Assembly (NCBI RefSeq): GCF_028656935.1
Contig: NZ_JAMDGZ010000001.1
Location: 62,001 to 126,000 of the forward strand
DNA: 64,000 nt
Direction: 5' to 3'
Origin: Pseudomonas rubra
Lineage (GTDB): Bacteria; Pseudomonadota; Gammaproteobacteria; Pseudomonadales; Pseudomonadaceae
The notes under the pieces were generated by a model that saw only the letters and a program-made list of their open reading frames with translations, was not told the DNA's origin and did no database searches. Numbering within the stretch: position 1 is the first letter of the stretch; each line of letters starts with the position of its first letter. This document shows positions 17,682 through 29,315 of the stretch, piece after piece. Made by a program: the position numbers and the translations under genes.

Positions 17682-18689
17682 TCACTGGGCCGCAACAGCT
17701 GGCGTGTTGAGCAACACAAGCGCAGCGGTCACCAGCAAATTGATCAGGGTCAGCGGCAGGCAGAACTTCCAGCTGAAGTCCATCACCTGGTCATAGCGCG
17801 GGCGCGGGATCGAGGCGCGCAGCAGGATGAACAGCATGATGAAGAACGCGGTCTTCAGGGCGAACCAGACAAACGACAGTTGCGGCAGGATGCCGAACGG
17901 GCCGTGCCAGCCACCGAAGAACAGGGTTACCAGCAGCGCCGAGATCAGGATGATGCCGATGTACTCACCGACGAAGAACATGCCCCATTTCATGCCGGCA
18001 TATTCAATGTGGTAACCGTCGGCCAGTTCCTGTTCTGCTTCAGGCTGGTCGAACGGGTGACGGTGAGTCACGGCGACGCCAGCGATGAAGAAGGTGCAGA
18101 AGCCAAAGAACTGCGGAATGATGAACCACAGGTTCTGCGCCTGGTAGTCGACGATGTCGCGCATGTTGAACGAGCCGACCTGGGCGACGATGCCCATCAG
18201 CGCCAGGCCCATGAACACTTCGTACGACACGGTCTGGGCCGAGGCCCGCAGGCTGCCGAGCAGGGCGTACTTGTTGTTCGACGACCAGCCGGCGAACAGC
18301 ACGGCGTATACCGACAGACCGGCCATGGCGAAGAAGAACAGCAGGCCGATGTTCAGGTCCGCGACACCCCAGGTCGGGGTGATCGGGATGATCGCGAAGG
18401 CGATCAGCAAGGCGCTCATGGCCACCACCGGCGCCAGGGTGAAGATCACCTTGTCGACGAAGGGTGGGTTCCAGTCTTCCTTGAAGAACATCTTCAGCAT
18501 GTCGGCGGCGATCTGGAACATGCCGAACGGGCCGACGCGGTTCGGACCGTAACGGTCCTGCCACCAGCCCAGCAGGCGTCGCTCGACGAAGCTGAGCAGC
18601 GCACCGCAGACCACCACAGCCAGCAAGACCACGATGGCCTTGATGACGGTGATGATCACATCGATCACTTCAGGGGTGAACCAGGTCAT
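17682..18689 (-). CDS. nuoH: NADH-quinone oxidoreductase subunit H
   Basis: 335 residues, eight transmembrane helices. It is the membrane subunit that forms the quinone channel with NuoB and NuoD. Conserved stretches include [20 protein letters not shown] and LPRPEAEQ-like [20 protein letters not shown], the cytoplasmic loop with the glutamates near the quinone site. Its start overlaps the nuoG stop by four bases. Confidence 0.97.
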   Translation of the reverse strand: MTWFTPEVIDVIITVIKAIVVLLAVVVCGALLSFVERRLLGWWQDRYGPNRVGPFGMFQIAADMLKMFFKEDWNPPFVDKVIFTLAPVVAMSALLIAFAIIPITPTWGVADLNIGLLFFFAMAGLSVYAVLFAGWSSNNKYALLGSLRASAQTVSYEVFMGLALMGIVAQVGSFNMRDIVDYQAQNLWFIIPQFFGFCTFFIAGVAVTHRHPFDQPEAEQELADGYHIEYAGMKWGMFFVGEYIGIILISALLVTLFFGGWHGPFGILPQLSFVWFALKTAFFIMLFILLRASIPRPRYDQVMDFSWKFCLPLTLINLLVTAALVLLNTPAVAAQ

Positions 18690-21400
18690 TGTGCTGCCTC
18701 CTGCAGGCCTTCGACGGATGCACCGAAGATGGCTGGCGGAATGCCGGCCAGGCCTTTGGGCAGGGCAACCAGGCCGGCGCCCAGTTCTTCATTGATGCGC
18801 AACGGCAGACGCAGGGTCTGGCCTGCGACGTTCAGGCTGAGCAGGGCGCCATCGTTGACACCCAGGCGGTCGGCTTCGGCCTTGGCCAGGCCAACGTAGG
18901 CCTGCGGGATACGCTCTTGCACCGGTGCTGCGCGCGAAGAGTTCTCCTCGCTGCCGAACAGGTGGTAGAACGGCACCGCCTGCCAGGTACCGCGGGCCGG
19001 TGCGAAGGCCGCCGGAACGCTGGCGAACCAGTTCAGCTTGTCGCCCTGGGTTTCGATCAGGCGGGTACCCGGGTCGCCTGCGCGCAGGTGACCGCCGACC
19101 TCGTCCTGGAACTTGTTCCAGGCTTGTGGCGAGTTCCAGCCCGGCGACCAGGCGAACGGCACTTGCGAGCGCGGTTCGGCCGAACCCGAGTAACCTTCCA
19201 TGGAGAAGGCGAACGGGGTGTCCTTGTCTTGCGGGGTACGCGGCTCGTGCACACTGATGTTGGCGCGCATGGCGGTACGGCCGGAGTAGCGCAGCGGCTC
19301 ACGCGCAAGCTTCATGCCCTTGATGCGGAACGAAGCGGACGGCGCGGCGTTGACGATGCCGCTCAGTTGCGGCGTAGCGGCGGCGCAAGCGCTGGTGACG
19401 TGGTCCAGTTGGGTCCAGTCCACCGGCTTGTTGAGCAAGGTGGCACGCAGGGCGTGCATCCAGCGCCAGCCTTCGTGAACCAGGATGCTGCTGTCCATGT
19501 AGGTCGGATCGAACACCTGGAAGAAGCGCTGGGCGCGGCCTTCCTGGCTGACCAAGGTGCCGTCGCCTTCGGCGAAGCTCGCCGCCGGCAGCACCAGGTG
19601 GGCGCGCTCGCTGGTGGCGGTTTTCTGGTGGTCGGCAACGATGACCACCTTGGCGGCGGCCAGGGCAGCGTCGACCTTGGCAGCGGCAACGCGGCTGTAC
19701 AGGTCGTTTTCCAGCACGACGATGGCGTCGGCACGGCCTTCGATTACTGCGTCCAGGGCGGCATCGATCGACTCGCCACCGAGCATGGCCATGCCGAGGC
19801 TGTTGGCCTCAGGAACCACCAGGCTCAGGGAGCCGTTCTTCTCACGCAGCTTCAGGGCCTTGGCGATGTTGGCCGCAGCCTCGATCAGGGCGTTGGAGCC
19901 CAGCGAGGTACCGGCAACCACCAGCGGACGATTGGCCGCCACCAGGGCGTCGGCGATACGCTTGGCCAGGGCCAGGGCTTCGGCGTCCAGGCCGTCGACG
20001 GCAGGCGCGCTCGGGTCGATGGCGTGCGCCACGGCGAAACCGATGCGGGCGAGGTCTGCAGGGGCTGCGTGCACGCACTCTTCAGCAACGTCATCGAGCT
20101 TGGTTTCGGCCAGGCTTGCGATGAACAGCGGGTACATGGCGTGCTGGCCGATGTTCTTCACCGCGGCATCGAGCCAAGGCTGAACGCGCATGGCATCGGC
20201 CATGGCTTCGGCCTTGCCTTTGACCGACTGGCGCAGAGCCAGGGCCACACGGGCAGCGGTCTGGGTCAGGTCTTCGCCGAGGACGAACACCGCGTCATGG
20301 TCTTCCATGTCGCGCAGGGTCGGGACCGGCAGCGGGCTGTCGTTGAGCACTTGCAGGGCCAGGCGCACGCGCGCCAGTTCACCAGCTTCCATGCCCGAGT
20401 AGAAGTGCTCGGCACCCACCAGCTCACGCAGGCCATAGTTGCTTTCGAGGCTGGCGCGCGGCGAGCCGATACCGACGATGTTGCGCCCGCGCAGCATGTC
20501 GGCGGCCTTGTCCAGGGCGGCATCCAGGCTCAGCTTGCTGCCATCGGCCAGCAGTGGCTGGCGTGGACGGTCTTCGCGGTTGACGTAGCCATAGCCGAAA
20601 CGGCCACGGTCGCAGAGGAAGTACTGGTTGACCGAGCCGTTGAAGCGGTTTTCGATCCGGCGCAGTTCGCCGTAACGCTCACCCGGGCTGATGTTACAGC
20701 CGCTGGAGCAGCCATGGCAGATGCTTGGGGCGAACTGCATGTCCCATTTGCGGTTGTAGCGCTCGGAGTGGGTCTTGTCGGTGAACACACCGGTCGGGCA
20801 GACCTCGGTGAGGTTGCCGGAGAACTCGCTCTCGAGGGTGCCGTCTTCAACGCGACCAAAGTAGACGTTGTCGTGGGCACCGAACACGCCCAGGTCGGTA
20901 CCGCCGGCGTAGTCCTTGTAGTAACGCACGCAACGGTAGCAAGCGATGCAGCGGTTCATCTCGTGGGAGATGAACGGGCCCAGTTGCTGGTTCTGGTGGG
21001 TACGCTTGGTGAAACGGTAGCGGCGCTCGTTGTGGCCGGTCATCACCGTCATGTCTTGCAGGTGGCAGTGACCGCCTTCCTCGCACACCGGGCAGTCGTG
21101 CGGGTGGTTGGTCATCAGCCATTCGACGACGCTGGCACGGAATACCTTGGCTTCTTCGTCTTCGATGGAAATCCAGCTGCCATCGGTGGCAGGGGTCATG
21201 CAGGACATGACGATACGACCACGGGTGTCGTTCTCGTCGGTGTATTGCTTGACCGCGCACTGGCGGCAGGCACCAACGCTACCGAGCGCCGGGTGCCAGC
21301 AGAAATAGGGGATGTCGAGGCCGAGCGACAGACACGCCTGTAACAGGTTGTCTGCGCCGTTGACTTCGAGCTCTTTGCCGTCTACGTGGATAGTGGCCAT
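18686..21400 (-). CDS. nuoG: NADH-quinone oxidoreductase subunit G (iron-sulfur, molybdopterin-like fold)
   Basis: 904 residues (E. coli about 908). The N-terminal 2Fe-2S domain shows [17 protein letters not shown]; next come the His/Cys motif [17 protein letters not shown] and the 4Fe-4S motifs [10 protein letters not shown] and ICHGCSSGC. The last fits the extra N7 cluster found in E. coli-type NuoG. The rest is a molybdopterin-oxidoreductase-like domain without cofactor. It passes electrons within the NADH-oxidising arm. A 133-bp gap containing a stable hairpin separates it from nuoF. Confidence 0.97.
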   Translation of the reverse strand: MATIHVDGKELEVNGADNLLQACLSLGLDIPYFCWHPALGSVGACRQCAVKQYTDENDTRGRIVMSCMTPATDGSWISIEDEEAKVFRASVVEWLMTNHPHDCPVCEEGGHCHLQDMTVMTGHNERRYRFTKRTHQNQQLGPFISHEMNRCIACYRCVRYYKDYAGGTDLGVFGAHDNVYFGRVEDGTLESEFSGNLTEVCPTGVFTDKTHSERYNRKWDMQFAPSICHGCSSGCNISPGERYGELRRIENRFNGSVNQYFLCDRGRFGYGYVNREDRPRQPLLADGSKLSLDAALDKAADMLRGRNIVGIGSPRASLESNYGLRELVGAEHFYSGMEAGELARVRLALQVLNDSPLPVPTLRDMEDHDAVFVLGEDLTQTAARVALALRQSVKGKAEAMADAMRVQPWLDAAVKNIGQHAMYPLFIASLAETKLDDVAEECVHAAPADLARIGFAVAHAIDPSAPAVDGLDAEALALAKRIADALVAANRPLVVAGTSLGSNALIEAAANIAKALKLREKNGSLSLVVPEANSLGMAMLGGESIDAALDAVIEGRADAIVVLENDLYSRVAAAKVDAALAAAKVVIVADHQKTATSERAHLVLPAASFAEGDGTLVSQEGRAQRFFQVFDPTYMDSSILVHEGWRWMHALRATLLNKPVDWTQLDHVTSACAAATPQLSGIVNAAPSASFRIKGMKLAREPLRYSGRTAMRANISVHEPRTPQDKDTPFAFSMEGYSGSAEPRSQVPFAWSPGWNSPQAWNKFQDEVGGHLRAGDPGTRLIETQGDKLNWFASVPAAFAPARGTWQAVPFYHLFGSEENSSRAAPVQERIPQAYVGLAKAEADRLGVNDGALLSLNVAGQTLRLPLRINEELGAGLVALPKGLAGIPPAIFGASVEGLQEAAQ

Positions 21401-21500
21401 GGTTCAAAGTTCTTCGTTGGCCCGCGTCTGCGGGCGTGGCTAATGGAAATCTGTGTGCCTGCAGCCCGCGCCAGGTATCCCCGGGCGAGCTGTACAGGCA

Positions 21501-21522
21501 GCGGGCGGCACGGACCGCCCGC
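21501..21522 (-). other. Intercistronic hairpin between nuoF and nuoG
   Basis: GCGGGCGG and CCGCCCGC form a perfect 8-bp stem with a 6-base loop, 12 bases after the nuoF stop. There is no T-run in the direction of transcription, so it is more likely a processing, stability or pausing element than a terminator. Confidence 0.5.
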
Positions 21523-21533
21523 CTTGTTATTCG

Positions 21534-22901
21534 TTATGCGCCGACGACAATCGGCTTCGCCAGGTCCGGGCGCAGGCCGGCAGCAGCCGGTGCCTGGGCG
21601 GCAATGCCAGCCTCGAACTCAGGGCGGAAGTACTTGATCGCGCTACCCAGCGGCTCAACGGCGCCCGGGGCGTGTGCACAGAAAGTCTTGCCTGGGCCGA
21701 GGAAGCCGACCAGACCCAGTAGGGTCTCGATGTCGCCCTGCTGGCCCTGGCCTTTCTCGAGGGCGCGCAGGAGCTTGACGCTCCATGGCAGGCCATCGCG
21801 GCACGGGGTGCAGAAGCCACAGGATTCACGGGCAAAGAACTCTTCCATGTTGCGCAGCAGCGAGACCATGTTGACGCTATCGTCCACGGCCATGGCCAGG
21901 CCGGTACCCATGCGGGTGCCGACCTTGGCGATGCCACCGGCGTACATTTGCGCATCCAGGTGCTCGGGCAGCAGGAAACCGGTACCGGCGCCACCTGGCT
22001 GCCAGCACTTGAGCTTGAAGCCATCGCGCATGCCGCCGGCGTAGTCTTCGAACAGCTCGCGGGCCTGGACGCCGAACGGCAACTCCCACAGGCCGGGGTT
22101 CTTGACCTTGCCGGAGAAGCCCATCAGCTTGGTGCCGTGGTCTTCAGAACCTTCGCGGGCCAGCGACTTGTACCAGTCGATGCCGTTGCCGACGATGGCT
22201 GGCACGTTGCACAGGGTTTCGACGTTGTTCACGCAGGTTGGCTTGCCCCACACGCCAACGGCGGCCGGGAAGGGCGGCTTGGAGCGCGGGTTGGCGCGGC
22301 GGCCTTCGAGGGAGTTGATCAGTGCGGTTTCTTCACCGCAGATGTAGCGACCGGCACCGGTGTGGACGAACAGCTCGAAGTCGAAGCCGCTGCCGAGGAT
22401 GTTCTTGCCCAGCAGGCCCGCCGCCTTGGCTTCCTGAACCGCACGGTTGAGGTTGGCCGCTGCGGTGGTGTACTCGCCACGTAGGAAGATATAGCCGCGG
22501 TAGGCTTTGAGCGCCCGGGCACTGATCAGCATGCCTTCGATCAGCAGATGGGGCTGTTGCTCCATCAGCATGCGGTCTTTCCAGGTGTTGGGTTCCATTT
22601 CGTCCGCGTTGCACAGCAGGTAGCGGATGTTCATGGATTCGTCTTTGGGCATCAGGCCCCATTTGACGCCGGTCGGGAAGCCCGCACCGCCACGGCCCTT
22701 GAGCCCGGAATCTTTCACGGTCTGGACGATATCATCCTGGGACATCTGCGCCAGGGCCTTGCGGGCCGCCGCGTAGCCGTCCTTGGCCTGGTACTCGTCG
22801 AGCCACAGAGGCTCGCCGTCGTCACGCAGGCGCCAGGTCAGCGGATGGGTTTCGGCTGCGCGCGCGATGCGGTTGGCCGGGCCGAAGGAAGTGATGGTCA
22901 T
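21534..22901 (-). CDS. nuoF: NADH-quinone oxidoreductase subunit F (NADH- and FMN-binding)
   Basis: 455 residues. It oxidises NADH using FMN and holds 4Fe-4S cluster N3. The glycine-rich nucleotide site ([16 protein letters not shown]), the flavin-site stretch [19 protein letters not shown] and the cluster motif [12 protein letters not shown] are all present. Its start overlaps the nuoE stop by four bases. Confidence 0.98.
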   Translation of the reverse strand: MTITSFGPANRIARAAETHPLTWRLRDDGEPLWLDEYQAKDGYAAARKALAQMSQDDIVQTVKDSGLKGRGGAGFPTGVKWGLMPKDESMNIRYLLCNADEMEPNTWKDRMLMEQQPHLLIEGMLISARALKAYRGYIFLRGEYTTAAANLNRAVQEAKAAGLLGKNILGSGFDFELFVHTGAGRYICGEETALINSLEGRRANPRSKPPFPAAVGVWGKPTCVNNVETLCNVPAIVGNGIDWYKSLAREGSEDHGTKLMGFSGKVKNPGLWELPFGVQARELFEDYAGGMRDGFKLKCWQPGGAGTGFLLPEHLDAQMYAGGIAKVGTRMGTGLAMAVDDSVNMVSLLRNMEEFFARESCGFCTPCRDGLPWSVKLLRALEKGQGQQGDIETLLGLVGFLGPGKTFCAHAPGAVEPLGSAIKYFRPEFEAGIAAQAPAAAGLRPDLAKPIVVGA

Positions 22902-23395
22902 ACGTAACCCTCCAGCAACTTGGTAACGCCAGCAGGCTGCACGTCGCCAAAGGTGTCGTCGTCGATCATCAGCGCCGGGGCCTTGTCGCAGTTACCCAGG
23001 CAGCACACCGGCAGCAGGGTGAAACGCCCGTCGGCGGTGGTCTGGCCGAGACCAATGCCCAGCTCACTCTGGATCTGGCTGACCACTGACTCATGACCGC
23101 CGATGTAGCAGACCATGCTGTCGCAGACGCGGATGATGTGCCGGCCAACCGGCTGACGGAAGATCTGACTATAGAAGGTCGCCACGCCTTCGACGTCGCT
23201 GGCAGGAATGCCGAGCACTTCGCCGATGGCGTAGATGGCGCCGTCCGGCACCCAGCCGCGTTCCTTCTGAACGATCTTCAGGGCTTCGATGGACGCCGCG
23301 CGCGGGTCCTCGTAGTGATGCATCTCGTGCTCGATGGCCGAGCGCTCGGTTTCGCTCAGGGCGAAACGGTCGGTTTGGATAAGCGTGTTGTTCAT
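22898..23395 (-). CDS. nuoE: NADH-quinone oxidoreductase subunit E (2Fe-2S)
   Basis: 165 residues of the thioredoxin-like 2Fe-2S family. The four ligands are visible as CDSMVC and CLGNC (C-x4-C and C-x3-C), binding cluster N1a next to the NuoF flavin. The N-terminal helical region ([20 protein letters not shown]) is typical. Two bases separate it from nuoCD. Confidence 0.97.
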   Translation of the reverse strand: MNNTLIQTDRFALSETERSAIEHEMHHYEDPRAASIEALKIVQKERGWVPDGAIYAIGEVLGIPASDVEGVATFYSQIFRQPVGRHIIRVCDSMVCYIGGHESVVSQIQSELGIGLGQTTADGRFTLLPVCCLGNCDKAPALMIDDDTFGDVQPAGVTKLLEGYV

Positions 23396-23397
23396 GC

Positions 23398-25197
<1,800 letters not shown>

Positions 25198-25257
25198 TCA
25201 ACGTAGAGAATGAAGCCAGGCTGCCTTGCGCAAGGGCGCAGGCAACTGATAGCTGGA

Positions 25258-25935
25258 TCAGACTTCGTCGGGGCTGCGCAGGTTGGTGACCTGGATGCGC
25301 TGTTCACGGCGTTGCTCTTTCTGCGACGGCATCTCGGCACGGTAAATGCCTTGATCGCCGACAACCCAGGAAAGAGGACGACGCTCCTTGCCAATCGACT
25401 CCTGCAACAGCATCAGGCCTTGCAGGAAGGCTTCAGGGCGAGGCGGGCAGCCAGGGACATAGACATCCACGGGGAGGAACTTGTCGACCCCCTGAACGAC
25501 CGAGTAAATGTCGTACATGCCACCGGAGTTGGCGCACGAACCCATGGAGATGACCCACTTGGGCTCGAGCATCTGCTCGTACAGGCGCTGGATGATCGGC
25601 GCCATCTTGATGAAGCAGGTGCCAGCGATGACCATGAAGTCGGCCTGACGCGGCGATGCCCGGATGACTTCGGCGCCGAAGCGGGCGATGTCGTGGGGCG
25701 CCGTGAAGGCCGTGGTCATTTCCACGTAGCAGCAGGAGAGGCCGAAGTTGTAGGGCCACAGGGAGTTCTTACGCCCCCAGTTGACCGCGCCACTGAGCAC
25801 ATCTTCAAGTTTGCCCATGAAGATGTTCTTGTGGACCTGGTCCTCTAGCAGCGAATCGGAGACGGTTTCCCGTTCTCCGATTGGATATTGCTCGTTGGGA
25901 GCATCCGGGTCGATTCTGGTGAGATTGTATTGCAT
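25258..25935 (-). CDS. nuoB: NADH-quinone oxidoreductase subunit B (terminal 4Fe-4S cluster N2)
   Basis: 225 residues. The ATG at 25935 is preferred over an in-frame TTG six bases earlier because GAGG then lies at a proper 8-base spacing. The N2 ligands are present: adjacent cysteines in GLSCCYVEM, then [11 protein letters not shown] and [10 protein letters not shown]. Cluster N2 reduces quinone. Ten bases separate it from nuoA. Confidence 0.97.
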   Translation of the reverse strand: MQYNLTRIDPDAPNEQYPIGERETVSDSLLEDQVHKNIFMGKLEDVLSGAVNWGRKNSLWPYNFGLSCCYVEMTTAFTAPHDIARFGAEVIRASPRQADFMVIAGTCFIKMAPIIQRLYEQMLEPKWVISMGSCANSGGMYDIYSVVQGVDKFLPVDVYVPGCPPRPEAFLQGLMLLQESIGKERRPLSWVVGDQGIYRAEMPSQKEQRREQRIQVTNLRSPDEV

Positions 25936-25945
25936 TGCCAAAGCC

Positions 25946-26359
25946 TCATTGTTTCAGCTTCGCTTGCCGCTTGCGGCGACCTTCGGGAGCCCAATCAAGT
26001 GCCCCGACGCGCCATAGGTAGACAAGACCTGCCAACAGAATTGCTATGAAAACGAGTGCTTCGACGAATCCGGTCCAGCCGCTTTCGCGGACGGACACAG
26101 ACCATGCAAAGAGAAAGAGGGCTTCGATATCGAAGATCACGAACAGCATCGCGACCAGATAGAATTTGGCTGACAGGCGCAAGCGGGCGCCGCCAGTGGG
26201 CAGCATGCCGGACTCGAAGGGTTCGTTCTTGCTGCGGCCCCAGGCCTTGCTGCCGAGCAGGGCGGACAGACCGAGCATGAAGGCACACAGGCCTACGACA
26301 CCCAAAAGGAAAATGGCAAAGCCCCAGTTGTGGGCGATGAGTCCTGTCGAATCGGGCAT
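25946..26359 (-). CDS. nuoA: NADH-quinone oxidoreductase subunit A
   Basis: 137 residues, three transmembrane helices, with the conserved loop [18 protein letters not shown] between helices 1 and 2 and the acidic residues in [12 protein letters not shown]. It is the first gene of the nuo operon; AGGA lies eight bases upstream of the ATG. The upstream 358 bp contain no gene and hold the operon's control region. Confidence 0.97.
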   Translation of the reverse strand: MPDSTGLIAHNWGFAIFLLGVVGLCAFMLGLSALLGSKAWGRSKNEPFESGMLPTGGARLRLSAKFYLVAMLFVIFDIEALFLFAWSVSVRESGWTGFVEALVFIAILLAGLVYLWRVGALDWAPEGRRKRQAKLKQ

Positions 26360-26447
26360 GCTGAAAATCCTTATACAGAGACCAGTCTCTGCGGCTTGAA
26401 AAGAAGTAGAGCAGTGACGATATGTCGCAGCGAAATCTATCGCGCTG

Positions 26448-26476
26448 ATTTTATGGGTAAACCCGGTGCAAGTAAA
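26448..26476 (-). promoter_or_regulatory. Candidate sigma70 promoter of the nuo operon
   Basis: On the minus strand TTTACT (26476-26471) and TAAAAT (26453-26448) are separated by exactly 17 bp and lie about 90 bp before the nuoA start. The spacer contains the palindrome GGGTTTACCC. This is consensus matching by eye, not a mapped start. Confidence 0.45.
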
Positions 26477-26608
26477 ATTTCTGCAGCAAATTTATTCGTA
26501 AGATTAAGAACAAAAAACTTTCGTAACAGCCTGCAGGCCACGTGGACCGGGCATTGGCTCGGGTTCTGTTAATTATGTTTCTTGCAACGCGTAATGAACT
26601 GGAAATAT

Positions 26609-26627
26609 CGTAATGATAATTAATATC
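26609..26627. promoter_or_regulatory. Fur-box-like sequence upstream of nuoA
   Basis: CGTAATGATAATTAATATC matches the 19-bp Fur consensus at 15 positions, including ten in a row. It lies in an AT-rich tract of an otherwise gene-free 358-bp region (26360-26717), 250 bp before nuoA and about 130 bp upstream of the candidate promoter. The gene on its other side, yhhN, ends here, so nuo or an unseen small RNA is the plausible target. Confidence 0.5.
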
Positions 26628-26717
26628 ATTTAAGGTCGTGCGACTAGTCCTAGTATTCGAGTCAACTACAAAGTTGTGCAACATCGCCGCCACCTGCAAG
26701 TTTCCACACCCTGTGTT

Positions 26718-27380
26718 TTAACCTGTTTTTTCTTGCCCTGCCGCGCTCTGGATCAAGGCTTTTGCCGATTGCCTGGTGTAGGCCGAGGCCGCAATCGCCC
26801 ACTGGCCCAGCCAGTAGGCAAGGATGATCAGGTACTGGGCGGCGCCAAACGGGCTGACGAAGCGGTCGATGCCGATCAGGCTGTCGGAAAACACGAACGC
26901 GACTGCGCCCAGAGCCGCCAGCCCGCCGCAGGCCAGGGCGCGCCAGAGCATGGCGCTGATGGCCAGGGCATACACGGTGACGGGAACCAGCAGCTCACCC
27001 AGGCCGGAACTGATCAACAGCCCCAGCAGCGCGGCCCCGGCAACTGCCGAGGCCAGCAGCGCGGCGGATGACAGTTGGCGGTTTTCGCCCAGGTAACCAC
27101 GCAGGTAGGCCAGGTGCGCGAAGAGAAAGGCTCCCAGGCCAAACACGAACAGGTCGCCCGGCACGGCCAGCAGAATGTCACCGAGCAAGGAAAAGCCCAG
27201 GCCGATGATGATCCAGCGCCGGTAGTGGGTCGGTTCTGCAGTGCTGAGCCAGTAGATCAGTGCCAGTACCGGGATCGGCTTGACTGCCAAGCCCAGCAGC
27301 GCATTGCCGCTGGCCAGTGCATATAGATAGAAGGCAGCGCCGATCAGGGCCAGGCAGAGCAGGGTGACGGGGCGGGGCAT
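26718..27380 (-). CDS. YhhN/TMEM86-family membrane protein (lysoplasmalogenase family)
   Basis: 220 residues with about eight hydrophobic helices. The ATG at 27380 has AAGGA six bases upstream; an earlier in-frame TTG abuts that site and is unlikely. Family features are LAVKPIPVLALIYW in helix 2, the acidic GFSLLGDILLAVPGDLFVFG and the late FVFSDSLIGIDRF. The family includes TMEM86 lysoplasmalogenase, and some bacterial members cleave the vinyl-ether bond of lysoplasmalogens, but most bacteria with YhhN lack plasmalogens, so its role here is open. Confidence 0.8.
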   Translation of the reverse strand: MPRPVTLLCLALIGAAFYLYALASGNALLGLAVKPIPVLALIYWLSTAEPTHYRRWIIIGLGFSLLGDILLAVPGDLFVFGLGAFLFAHLAYLRGYLGENRQLSSAALLASAVAGAALLGLLISSGLGELLVPVTVYALAISAMLWRALACGGLAALGAVAFVFSDSLIGIDRFVSPFGAAQYLIILAYWLGQWAIAASAYTRQSAKALIQSAAGQEKTG

Positions 27381-27432
27381 GGCCAATCCTTGGTGTTGTT
27401 ATGCACCTAGCATAGCCTCCTCCCACAAAAAC

Positions 27433-27466
27433 AAAACCCGGAGCCCCATCACAGGCCCCGGGTTTT
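27433..27466 (-). terminator. Rho-independent terminator of aceA
   Basis: AAAACCCGGAGCC and GGCCCCGGGTTTT pair with a short loop (one mismatch each side). Read in the direction of aceA, the stem is followed by TTTTGTTTTTG. It starts 34 bp after the aceA stop. Confidence 0.8.
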
Positions 27467-27500
27467 GCGTGTTACCCGAATTTCAGCAAGCGTTCCGTGA

Positions 27501-28826
27501 TCAGTGGAACTGCTCTTCCTCGGTCGAACCGGTCAGTGCGGTTACCGAAGACTTGCCACCCTGGATAACGGTGGTCATGTCGTCGAAGTAGCCGGTGCCG
27601 ACTTCTTGCTGGTGCGCTACGAAGGTGTAGCCTTTCGACGCGTCAGCGAACTCTTGTTCCTGCAGCTTTACGTAGGCGGTCATGTCGTTGCGGGCGTAGT
27701 CGTGCGCCAGGTTGAACATGCCGTGCCACATGTTGTGGATACCGGCCAGGGTGATGAACTGGTGCTTGTAGCCCATGGCCGACAGTTCGCGCTGGAACTT
27801 GGCAATGGTTGCGTCGTCCAGGTTCTTCTTCCAGTTGAAGGAAGGCGAGCAGTTGTACGACAGGATCTGGTCCGGGTATTCCTTCTTGATTGCTTCAGCG
27901 AAGCGACGGGCTTCGTCCAGGTCCGGCTTGGCGGTTTCACACCAGATCAGGTCGGCGTACGGGGCGTAGGCCAGGCCGCGGGCAATGGCTTGGTCCAGGC
28001 CGGCGCGGACTTTGTAGAAGCCTTCGGGGGTGCGTTCACCCATCACGAATGGCTGATCGTACGGGTCGCAGTCGCTGGTCAAGAGGTCAGCGGCGTTGGC
28101 GTCGGTACGGGCCAGGATGATGGTCGGTACGCCAGCAACGTCAGCAGCCAGGCGGGCAGCGCTGAGCTTTTGCACGGCTTCCTGGGTTGGCACCAGTACC
28201 TTGCCGCCCATGTGGCCGCATTTTTTCACCGAGGCCAGCTGGTCTTCGAAGTGAACGCCAGCGGCGCCTGCTTCGATCATGTTCTTCATCAGTTCGTAGG
28301 CGTTCAGGACGCCGCCAAAACCGGCTTCAGCGTCAGCCACGATCGGTGCGAAGTAGTCGATGTAGCCGTCGTCACCCGGGTTCTTGCCGGCTTTCCACTG
28401 AATCTGGTCGGCGCGACGGAACGAGTTGTTGATGCGCTTGACCACAGTTGGGACCGAGTCCACCGGGTACAGCGACTGGTCCGGGTACATGGACTCGGCC
28501 GAGTTGTTGTCGGCAGCCACTTGCCAGCCGGACAGGTAGATCGCCTGGATACCGGCCTTGACCTGTTGTACAGCCTGGCCGCCGGTCAGGGCGCCCATGC
28601 AGTTGACGAAATCTTTCTCTGGACGGAAGGCCGGGTGTGCACCCTGGGTGACCAGTTTCCACAGCTTCTCGGCACCCATGCGGGCCAGGGTGTGCTCAGG
28701 CTGGACCGAGCCACGCAGACGAACGACATCAGCGGCGGTGTAGGTACGGGTCACGCCTTTCCAGCGCGGGTTCTCGGCCCAGTCTTTTTCGAGGGCTGCA
28801 ATTTGCTGTTCGCGTGTCAGTGCCAT
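27501..28826 (-). CDS. aceA: Isocitrate lyase
   Basis: 441 residues. The start at 28826 gives [16 protein letters not shown]; the open frame extends upstream without a ribosome-binding site. The enzyme splits isocitrate to glyoxylate and succinate, the first glyoxylate-bypass step on acetate or fatty acids. The catalytic motif KKCGHMGGK is intact, its cysteine at residue 203. The length matches the compact E. coli-type enzyme rather than the longer 531-residue P. aeruginosa form. It is monocistronic, with a 489-bp upstream region carrying operator-like repeats, and it competes for substrate with Idh and Icd encoded 15 kb away. Confidence 0.96.
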   Translation of the reverse strand: MALTREQQIAALEKDWAENPRWKGVTRTYTAADVVRLRGSVQPEHTLARMGAEKLWKLVTQGAHPAFRPEKDFVNCMGALTGGQAVQQVKAGIQAIYLSGWQVAADNNSAESMYPDQSLYPVDSVPTVVKRINNSFRRADQIQWKAGKNPGDDGYIDYFAPIVADAEAGFGGVLNAYELMKNMIEAGAAGVHFEDQLASVKKCGHMGGKVLVPTQEAVQKLSAARLAADVAGVPTIILARTDANAADLLTSDCDPYDQPFVMGERTPEGFYKVRAGLDQAIARGLAYAPYADLIWCETAKPDLDEARRFAEAIKKEYPDQILSYNCSPSFNWKKNLDDATIAKFQRELSAMGYKHQFITLAGIHNMWHGMFNLAHDYARNDMTAYVKLQEQEFADASKGYTFVAHQQEVGTGYFDDMTTVIQGGKSSVTALTGSTEEEQFH

Positions 28827-29315
28827 GGAAATAAACCTCGTCGCATCGGTCTTGGGTAAAAATTCGCGCTCTCTACTGCGCAGATCAGAAGCCTGGCAAC
28901 GATCAGTATGGGCGAAATGTGCGACGGTCGAACGATGGGGCTCGAAGGGGGGAAGTGAACAGGTGGGCGAGGTTTTCGCTGCAGGGTGGCTCGTGGTTGC
29001 CGAACTGCAGTGAACAGTGCTGCCGGGTACCTTTTGCTGCGCTTCCGTCCCTCGGGACAACTTCGTTGCAGTCGCAATCTCGTCCAACTGCCTTGTGGGC
29101 GGTACAGACACGAAGCGGCTCAGGTGGGTAGCTTAGAGCGCGCCTCGAAAGCCCTTGCCAGGGCCTCTGATGAGCGGGAGCGGGGCCATCATGCCTCGAC
29201 GTTTCAGGGGCGTCAAACGTTTTGTAGTGCTTTTTTTGTGGCACTACATCTTTGGTCTAATACGACTTGTCGGTCAGTTTTAAGGCCTTGGGTCGAGGCC
29301 TTGATTTGTCTGGGT
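28827..29315. promoter_or_regulatory. aceA upstream region
   Basis: This 489-bp gap has no gene on either strand. Its distal part contains a perfect 8-bp inverted repeat, TGTAGTGC (29223-29230) and GCACTACA (29241-29248), joined by a T-rich 10-bp spacer, and next to it, in the aceA direction, TTAGACCAAAGATGTAG (29260-29244). Both are treated as findings. The 400 bp closest to aceA show nothing I can name. Confidence 0.6.
29223..29260 (-). promoter_or_regulatory. Operator-like inverted repeat and shared motif before aceA
   Basis: The half-sites TGTAGTGC/GCACTACA resemble the TGTAGT...ACTACA half-sites reported for the RpiR-family regulator RccR, which controls glyoxylate-shunt and gluconeogenic genes in Pseudomonas; the spacing here should be compared with that work. 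The overlapping 17-mer at 29244-29260 recurs with one mismatch before icd. Confidence 0.45.

Noticed and set aside
18689..21343. An 884-residue open frame opposite nuoG
   Set aside because: Antisense to nuoG; caused by high-GC codon bias. No family motif.
29237..29256. TGGCACTACATCTTTGG as a sigma54 promoter
   Set aside because: The -12 TTGC is absent and it points away from aceA.
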